The position numbers and the translations under genes were made by a program. DNA of 10,052 nt from UMGS1696 sp964457685 (GTDB lineage Bacteria > Bacillota > Clostridia > Oscillospirales > CAG-272): positions 1 to 10,052 of the forward strand of contig CAYWFS010000054.1 in NCBI GenBank assembly GCA_964457685.1. Direction: 5' to 3'. Within the stretch, counting starts at the first letter, position 1; the number at the start of each line of letters is the position of its first letter. Shown piece by piece: positions 6,318 through 10,052 of the stretch. The notes under the pieces were generated by a model. It was given only the letters and a program-made list of their open reading frames with translations. It made no database searches and was not told the origin of the DNA.

Positions 6318-7398
6318 GTCTGCTGAGTATATCTTCCGTAAGTTCCGTCGAATACTCATTCATTCTCGAAAAATCCATAGCGGAGGTATATATTTTCTCC
6401 AGTGCAAAGTGATATTCGGCGGCAACTCTCAGCCTTGCGACAGCTTCTTTTTCGGAGGATTCGAGTATAGCTCCGTAAAGCTTCATTTTGCCCCTTATCT
6501 CTCGCATTTTGTCATAATCCGTGAATCTTGCCATATTTATGTTTCGTCCGTCATCGCTTTTTTCGCACACGGAAACGCTAATCTCATGCTCAGGGAGATA
6601 GATTCCCACTATCGTTTCGTTTATCGGAAGCTTTGCAACCACTATACGCCGGTTCAGTGAAAGAAGCTTTTCTTTAAGCTCAAGCATAAAAATCTGTGCG
6701 GTATTCATGACGTTTTCAACGGAATATCGTATTTTTCCGGTATACGAAAAGGTATCGAGACTACTCATACCACGCATTGTAATTGCAGACGAATAGTATT
6801 CCGTGAGCCTTCCACACTCTCCGCTTGATTTCGGAAGTCTCGACACAAGTCTGTTTATAAAGCCGTCTGCCTTTTCACGAAGATACACCTCCCCTGCGGA
6901 AGAAATAGTTGCACGTTCTGTAAGTCCCGATACTCCGAGCAGCTTATATGCCTCCGAATATGCACGCTTTTTCTTGCCAGTCAGCGAAATTATTTCTTCT
7001 CTGTTTGATTCTAGCACGGATGTGTCCCAAAACCTTGTCAAATCTATGATTTCCGATGAAGCTCCCGGAAAGTGCATTTCTCTGACGTGTGGAGACGTGC
7101 CGTCAAGCATTACTATTCTTCCGTCTGTTTTTATGCAGTCAATTGAATCGGGGTCTGAGCCGCAGAGATAATATTCTGTCTTATGTCCGTGCTTTTCCGT
7201 CTCCAGTGCAACTTTTTTCATGAGAGAGCTTTTTCCGCACCCCGCACCGCCTTTAATTATGTACACCCTTTCACAGCTTCTCTCGTCTGCTATATCGTCA
7301 TATGAGCTTACAAAGCCTTTATCCGTATTTGCCCCTGCGAAAAACATATGCTTTCCGTCACTTTTTCTCGTGGAATATCCGTCATAAACCGTAAACAT
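6304..7398 (-). CDS. PRK06851-like P-loop NTPase with degenerate second half
   Basis: A 364-residue cytosolic protein resembling the PRK06851 group of clostridial and bacillar ATPases, which normally consist of two tandem P-loop halves. First half: FFAGANTDKGFVS (19-31), intact Walker A GAGCGKSS (51-58), CGSDPDSID (79-87), Walker B-like RIVMLDGTSPH (94-104) and a PGASSEIIDL block (111-120). Second half: RLTEYYSSAIT (197-207) and LPINETIVGIYLPEHE (257-272) correspond to the same repeat, but the region where GxxGxGKS should be (about 218-230) reads SYTGKIRYSVENV, with no Walker A. The end, HFALEKIYTSAMDF (330-343), matches the conserved C terminus. Function is unknown. GGAGG lies 6 bases before the ATG at 7398. 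The upstream gap holds the ilvE terminator; no clear promoter was found there. Confidence 0.82.
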   Translation of the reverse strand: MFTVYDGYSTRKSDGKHMFFAGANTDKGFVSSYDDIADERSCERVYIIKGGAGCGKSSLMKKVALETEKHGHKTEYYLCGSDPDSIDCIKTDGRIVMLDGTSPHVREMHFPGASSEIIDLTRFWDTSVLESNREEIISLTGKKKRAYSEAYKLLGVSGLTERATISSAGEVYLREKADGFINRLVSRLPKSSGECGRLTEYYSSAITMRGMSSLDTFSYTGKIRYSVENVMNTAQIFMLELKEKLLSLNRRIVVAKLPINETIVGIYLPEHEISVSVCEKSDDGRNINMARFTDYDKMREIRGKMKLYGAILESSEKEAVARLRVAAEYHFALEKIYTSAMDFSRMNEYSTELTEDILSRLDKR

Positions 7399-7465
7399 AC
7401 TCTCCTCCGAAATTTTTCTGTTTCCGTATCAGTTTATGCACAGTCACGATTTATTGACAGAAACA

Positions 7466-7497
7466 TAAAAAGCCTGCCCGATTATACCGAACAGACT
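7466..7497 (-). terminator. rho-independent terminator of ilvE
   Basis: Minus-strand AGTCTGTTCGG (7487-7497) pairs with TCGGGCAGGCT (7471-7481) as 11 bp with several G-U pairs, loop of 5 bases, then a T-run. The wobble pairs become A-C mismatches on the plus strand, so the terminator works for minus-strand transcripts. It begins 17 bases after the ilvE stop codon. Confidence 0.8.
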
Positions 7498-7514
7498 CAT
7501 GTATTTCATTATTT

Positions 7515-8585
7515 TCAGTCTATCTTGAGTGTCCAACCCATGGTGTCTTCAACCTTGCCCCACTGGATACCTGTTATTGCGTCATACAGCTTTTTTGCGA
7601 CAGGTCCTATCTCGTTATTGTTTATAACACAGTTCTTGCCGTTGTCGTAAAGCTCTCCGACGGGAGAAATAACAGCCGCTGTTCCGGTTCCGAATGCTTC
7701 GTTAAGCTTTCCGTTGTCGTAGGCTTCAAATACCTCGTCTATGGACACCTTACGTTCCTCAACGGGCATTCCCCAGCTTTTGAGAAGTTCTATGCAAGAA
7801 CGTCTTGTAACTCCGGGTAATATATTTCCGTCTGTAAGGTCGGGTGTTACAACAACTCCGTCGATAACGAAGAACATATTCATAGCACCTACTTCGTCGA
7901 TATACTTTCTGTGAACGCCGTCAAGCCAAAGAACCTGTGCATATCCAAGCTCTGCCGCCTTTTTCTGACCTATGAGGGATGCCGCATAGTTACCGCCTGC
8001 TTTAGCGATACCGGTGCCGCCCTTTACGCATCTTACATACTCTCTTTCAACCATAATCTTTACGGGATTGATTCCTGCCGCATAGTATGAACCTACGGGA
8101 GAAAGGATTATGCAGAAAATATATGTATTTGAGGGATGAACTCCGAGGTAGGGGTCTGTCGCTATGATGAACGGGCGGATATAAAGGGATGTTCCGTAAT
8201 CATAGGGAACCCAGTCCTTGTCTGTCTCAACGATAGCCTTTATCGCCTGAAGTGCGTCATCGGGGTCTATTCTCGGAACGCACAGTCTGTCACAGGTGTT
8301 GTTCATTCTCTCGATATTACACTGCGGTCTGAAAAGCTGAACGGTGCCGTCCTCTGTTCTGTATGCTTTAAGACCCTCGAAAAGCTCCTGTGCATAATGG
8401 AATACCATTGCGGAGGGTTCGAGAGGGATGGGTGCATAAGGAACTATACGAGCGTCATGCCAGCCTTTCTCCACGGAATAATTCATGAGAAACATATGGT
8501 CGGTGAAATACTTACCGAAGCCGAGTGCCTTGTAGTCGGGTTTTACTTTGGGTGTTTGTGTTCTTTCGATTTTTATATTAAGCAT
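7515..8585 (-). CDS. ilvE: branched-chain amino acid aminotransferase
   Basis: A 356-residue class IV PLP-dependent aminotransferase that interconverts leucine, isoleucine and valine with their 2-oxo acids, using 2-oxoglutarate/glutamate, in the cytosol. Motifs: FHYAQELFEGLKAYR (62-76), FRPQCNIERMN (85-95), YIRPF (135-139), GGTGIAKAGGNYAASL (189-204) with the PLP-binding Lys195, WLDG (220-223), Glu231 in DEVGAMN, and EAFGTGTAAV (296-305). Length and motifs fit the type II (eukaryote-like) bacterial BCAT group. GGAGG lies 7 bases before the ATG at 8585. The gene is alone, away from ilv/leu biosynthesis genes, with its own promoter and terminator. The leader is only about 25 bases, so no T-box or attenuator fits. 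Confidence 0.96.
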   Translation of the reverse strand: MLNIKIERTQTPKVKPDYKALGFGKYFTDHMFLMNYSVEKGWHDARIVPYAPIPLEPSAMVFHYAQELFEGLKAYRTEDGTVQLFRPQCNIERMNNTCDRLCVPRIDPDDALQAIKAIVETDKDWVPYDYGTSLYIRPFIIATDPYLGVHPSNTYIFCIILSPVGSYYAAGINPVKIMVEREYVRCVKGGTGIAKAGGNYAASLIGQKKAAELGYAQVLWLDGVHRKYIDEVGAMNMFFVIDGVVVTPDLTDGNILPGVTRRSCIELLKSWGMPVEERKVSIDEVFEAYDNGKLNEAFGTGTAAVISPVGELYDNGKNCVINNNEIGPVAKKLYDAITGIQWGKVEDTMGWTLKID

Positions 8586-8616
8586 AATATGCCTCCGTTA
8601 GCTTTGCTTTCTATCT

Positions 8617-8645
8617 ATTATACATCATAGCTTTGTGAGAATCAA
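8617..8645 (-). promoter_or_regulatory. sigma-A promoter of ilvE
   Basis: Minus-strand TTGATT (8640-8645), 17-base spacer, TATAAT (8617-8622). Expected start near 8610, about 25 bases from the ATG. It is divergent from the promoter at 8678-8706, with 32 bases between the two -35 boxes. Confidence 0.85.
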
Positions 8646-8677
8646 GTAAATTCTGTCGGATTTATTCTAAGTGTACA

Positions 8678-8706
8678 TTGATTTTCGTAAAATAAAGCTG
8701 TATAAT
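8678..8706 (+). promoter_or_regulatory. sigma-A promoter of the UroD-like gene
   Basis: TTGATT (8678-8683), 17-base spacer, TATAAT (8701-8706). Both hexamers and the spacing are identical to the divergent ilvE promoter. Expected start near 8713, leaving a leader of about 36 bases. Confidence 0.85.
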
Positions 8707-8748
8707 CATTGTATACTGTTTGGCAATACTGTTATATAAAGGTAAGCT

Positions 8749-9444
8749 ATGGATCTGAACAAAAGCTATTTCACATCTTTTCTCAAAGGCAACGGAACAA
8801 AAACCGTTCTGTTCGAGCCTTTTATCTCACGCTACCATACCGAAACGCTCATTTGGAGACGCGGGAACGAGCTTTGGGATACACCGGAGCATTACATAGA
8901 CACGCTTATATCTCTGTCGGAAAGAACTTTGTCCGATATAATATTCGCCGACATAAGAGCCTACGGAAAAGAAGACAAGCTCTCGCTGATTCATGCCGTA
9001 TGCGAAAAATCCGAGAAAATATTCCCGAGAGGCTTCGGAATAATAGCAGACTGCAAGGAGGACGTAAAACTTGCCGAAGAATGCGGTGCGGTTGACGTTC
9101 TTGCACTGTACGGAGGTGTCGTTTCCGATGTGATTCCTTCAATACGAGCTGATTGCCACACGGACGTAGACATCGCTTCTGCCATATCGTGCGGTTATTG
9201 CGGTTGCTATGCTTCCTCGGGTATAGATGAGCTTCTGCCGAAATATGGAAAAAGCATTCGTCTTCTCGGAGGACTGGGATGTAATTCCGATAAACCGACC
9301 TCGCCTGTCAAGCTTTATGAAACCGTGGCTTCACTTTCGGAAAAATACCGCAAGGAATGGGCGTGTGGATCGGGCGGCATGATACCCGACAGCGAATATC
9401 TCACCCTTATTTCCTTACTCGGAGCTTTCGGAAGAACAAGATAA
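8749..9444 (+). CDS. hypothetical protein, possibly a short UroD-fold relative
   Basis: A 231-residue soluble protein without signal peptide or membrane segment. I do not recognise a named family with certainty. Several blocks recall the uroporphyrinogen decarboxylase/corrinoid methyltransferase fold: an N-terminal FEPFISRYHTETL (22-34), GIIADCKEDVKLAEECGAVDVL (split around 98-118), a strand RLLGGLG (171-177) where UroD proteins have a GG motif, and a C-terminal CGSGGMIPDSEYL (206-218), similar to the end of that fold. It is about 100 residues shorter than the usual 340. It contains many cysteines, including C148, C151 and C153 in SCGYCGCY. AAAGG lies 6 bases before the ATG. It has a good promoter of its own; no clear terminator follows before the yajC promoter. 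A true UroD role in haem synthesis is not supported. Confidence 0.55.
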   Translation: MDLNKSYFTSFLKGNGTKTVLFEPFISRYHTETLIWRRGNELWDTPEHYIDTLISLSERTLSDIIFADIRAYGKEDKLSLIHAVCEKSEKIFPRGFGIIADCKEDVKLAEECGAVDVLALYGGVVSDVIPSIRADCHTDVDIASAISCGYCGCYASSGIDELLPKYGKSIRLLGGLGCNSDKPTSPVKLYETVASLSEKYRKEWACGSGGMIPDSEYLTLISLLGAFGRTR

Positions 9445-9486
9445 TCGAAAAATCTTAAACTTATTATTAATTTTGGGCATAAAGCG

Positions 9487-9515
9487 TTGCATAAGCGAAA
9501 AATTTATTATATAAT
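9487..9515 (+). promoter_or_regulatory. sigma-A promoter of yajC
   Basis: TTGCAT (9487-9492), 17-base spacer, TATAAT (9510-9515). Expected start near 9522, giving a leader of about 26 bases before the ATG at 9548. Confidence 0.85.
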
Positions 9516-9547
9516 CATAGAGATAAATCTTTGTAAGGAGAAAAGCG

Positions 9548-9865
9548 ATGTACTATTACCTTGAAGCCGCAACTGCATCTAATTCTGTAAATGCAATAAC
9601 AACTCTCGTTATGCTTGTTGCAATGATAGCTATTTTCTACTTCTTTATGTATCGTCCCCAGAAGAAGCAGGAAAAGGAATCAAACGACATGAGAAACAAT
9701 CTCAAGGTCGGTGACGAGATAACCACTATCGGCGGTGTTATCGGAAAAATCGTTTCCATAAAGGACGAAACCGTTACCATCGAAACAAGTAACGAACGTA
9801 ACAAAATCAGAATCCTCCGCACTGCTGTACGCAATGTTGACGTTCATGCAGAGGACGCTGACTGA
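9548..9865 (+). CDS. yajC: Sec translocase accessory subunit YajC
   Basis: A 105-residue protein with one membrane segment (about 17-34), followed at once by the family hallmark YRPQKK (35-40) and a cytoplasmic domain with LKVGDEITTIGGVIGKI (52-68), the conserved YajC core. In other bacteria YajC associates with SecD-SecF and the SecYEG translocon in the cytoplasmic membrane and is not essential. AAGGAG lies 7 bases before the ATG. It is a single-gene unit here: strong promoter, terminator 11 bases after the stop, and no secD, secF, tgt or queA within the window, though those genes are often neighbours elsewhere. Confidence 0.96.
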   Translation: MYYYLEAATASNSVNAITTLVMLVAMIAIFYFFMYRPQKKQEKESNDMRNNLKVGDEITTIGGVIGKIVSIKDETVTIETSNERNKIRILRTAVRNVDVHAEDAD

Positions 9866-9876
9866 GTTTTTTAAGG

Positions 9877-9915
9877 ACGGCATTCATATGGTTCTTCCGT
9901 ATGGATGCTGTTTTT
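9877..9915 (+). terminator. rho-independent terminator of yajC
   Basis: A 15-bp stem of 9877-9891 with 9897-9911, including three G-U pairs, a 5-base loop TTCTT, and a T-run at 9911-9915. The wobble pairs favour the plus strand. Confidence 0.85.
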
Positions 9916-9937
9916 GTATATTGGTATGAATAAGAAA

Positions 9938-9973
9938 CAAAAAAGCACCTGAACCGTAAAATTCAGATGCTTT
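9938..9973 (-). terminator. rho-independent terminator of tRNA-Trp
   Basis: Minus-strand AAAGCATCTGAA (9962-9973) pairs with TTCAGGTGCTTT (9942-9953) as 12 bp with one G-U pair, 8-base loop, then six T (9939-9944). It lies 6 bases beyond the 3' end of the tRNA and faces the yajC terminator. Confidence 0.88.
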
Positions 9974-9979
9974 AATCAC

Positions 9980-10052
9980 CAGGGGCACTAAGACTCGAAC
10001 TCAGGACACGCGGTTTTGGAGACCGCTGCTCTACCAACTGAGCTATACCCCT
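9980..10052 (-). tRNA. tRNA-Trp (anticodon CCA)
   Basis: A full cloverleaf of 73 bases. Acceptor AGGGGTA pairs with TGCCCCT (one G-U), D stem GCTC/GAGC, anticodon stem GCGGT/ACCGC around the loop CTCCAAA with anticodon CCA, variable loop GTGTC, T stem CTGAG/CTTAG with TTCGAGT loop, discriminator G73 as expected for bacterial tRNA-Trp. The 3' CCA is not encoded (GTG follows), so it must be added after transcription. The first base of the tRNA is the last base of the window, so its promoter and any tRNA or secE-nusG neighbours lie outside. Confidence 0.95.

Noticed and set aside
8136..8630. A 164-codon plus-strand frame antisense to ilvE, and similar ones at 3660-4118 and 6803-7171.
   Set aside because: Each is antisense to a strongly recognised gene, lacks a plausible ribosome binding site, and has no recognisable protein features.
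8586..8645. Possible T-box or leader-peptide attenuator controlling ilvE.
   Set aside because: The predicted leader is only about 25 bases, too short for a T-box or attenuator; no specifier loop, T-box sequence or leader terminator is seen.
9445..9486. Search for a terminator after the UroD-like gene.
   Set aside because: The sequence is AT-rich with no GC stem followed by a T-run; read-through into yajC remains possible.
1..10052. Search for CRISPR arrays, insertion sequences, attachment sites, toxin-antitoxin or defence modules.
   Set aside because: No spaced direct repeats, transposase or integrase, or paired small genes of that type were seen; the content is ordinary core genes.

Overview
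The window looks like chromosomal core sequence from a spore-forming Gram-positive bacterium of the class Clostridia, probably Ruminococcaceae/Oscillospiraceae. The evidence is a sporulation sigma-K gene, strong AGGAGG-type ribosome binding sites, consensus sigma-A promoters, a tRNA-Trp without encoded CCA, and protein families typical of Firmicutes. The taxon is inferred from protein flavour only.

Layout. (1) 1-342, minus: 5' part of sigK, running off the left edge. (2) 486-695, plus: small DUF378 membrane protein, ending in a terminator that separates it from the convergent operon to its right. (3) 742-4154, minus: three-gene operon in the order GntR/YtrA-type repressor, ABC ATPase, ABC permease. 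The genes overlap one another. The operon starts from a near-consensus promoter whose -10 box lies in a perfect 13-bp-arm inverted repeat, the probable auto-operator. (4) 4271-7398, minus: four separately organised genes, namely a HAD phosphatase, a small two-TM zinc-ribbon protein, a cyclase-family (KynB-like) metal hydrolase, and a PRK06851-like P-loop protein whose second half has lost its P-loop. (5) 7515-8585, minus: branched-chain aminotransferase (ilvE). Its promoter is back-to-back with that of a plus-strand gene (8749-9444) for a short protein resembling the uroporphyrinogen decarboxylase fold. (6) 9548-9865, plus: yajC with its own promoter and terminator, convergent with a minus-strand tRNA-Trp (9980-10052) that has its own terminator.

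How it fits together. Most transcription units are single genes with their own promoters or terminators. The exception is the GntR-ABC operon, a self-contained regulated transporter of the kind that responds to envelope stress or antimicrobials in other Firmicutes. No mobile element, CRISPR array, toxin-antitoxin pair or defence island is visible, and I see no clear new multi-gene system. The parts most worth a second look are the operator/promoter of the GntR operon, the half-degenerate P-loop protein, the short UroD-like protein, and the orphan membrane zinc-ribbon protein.
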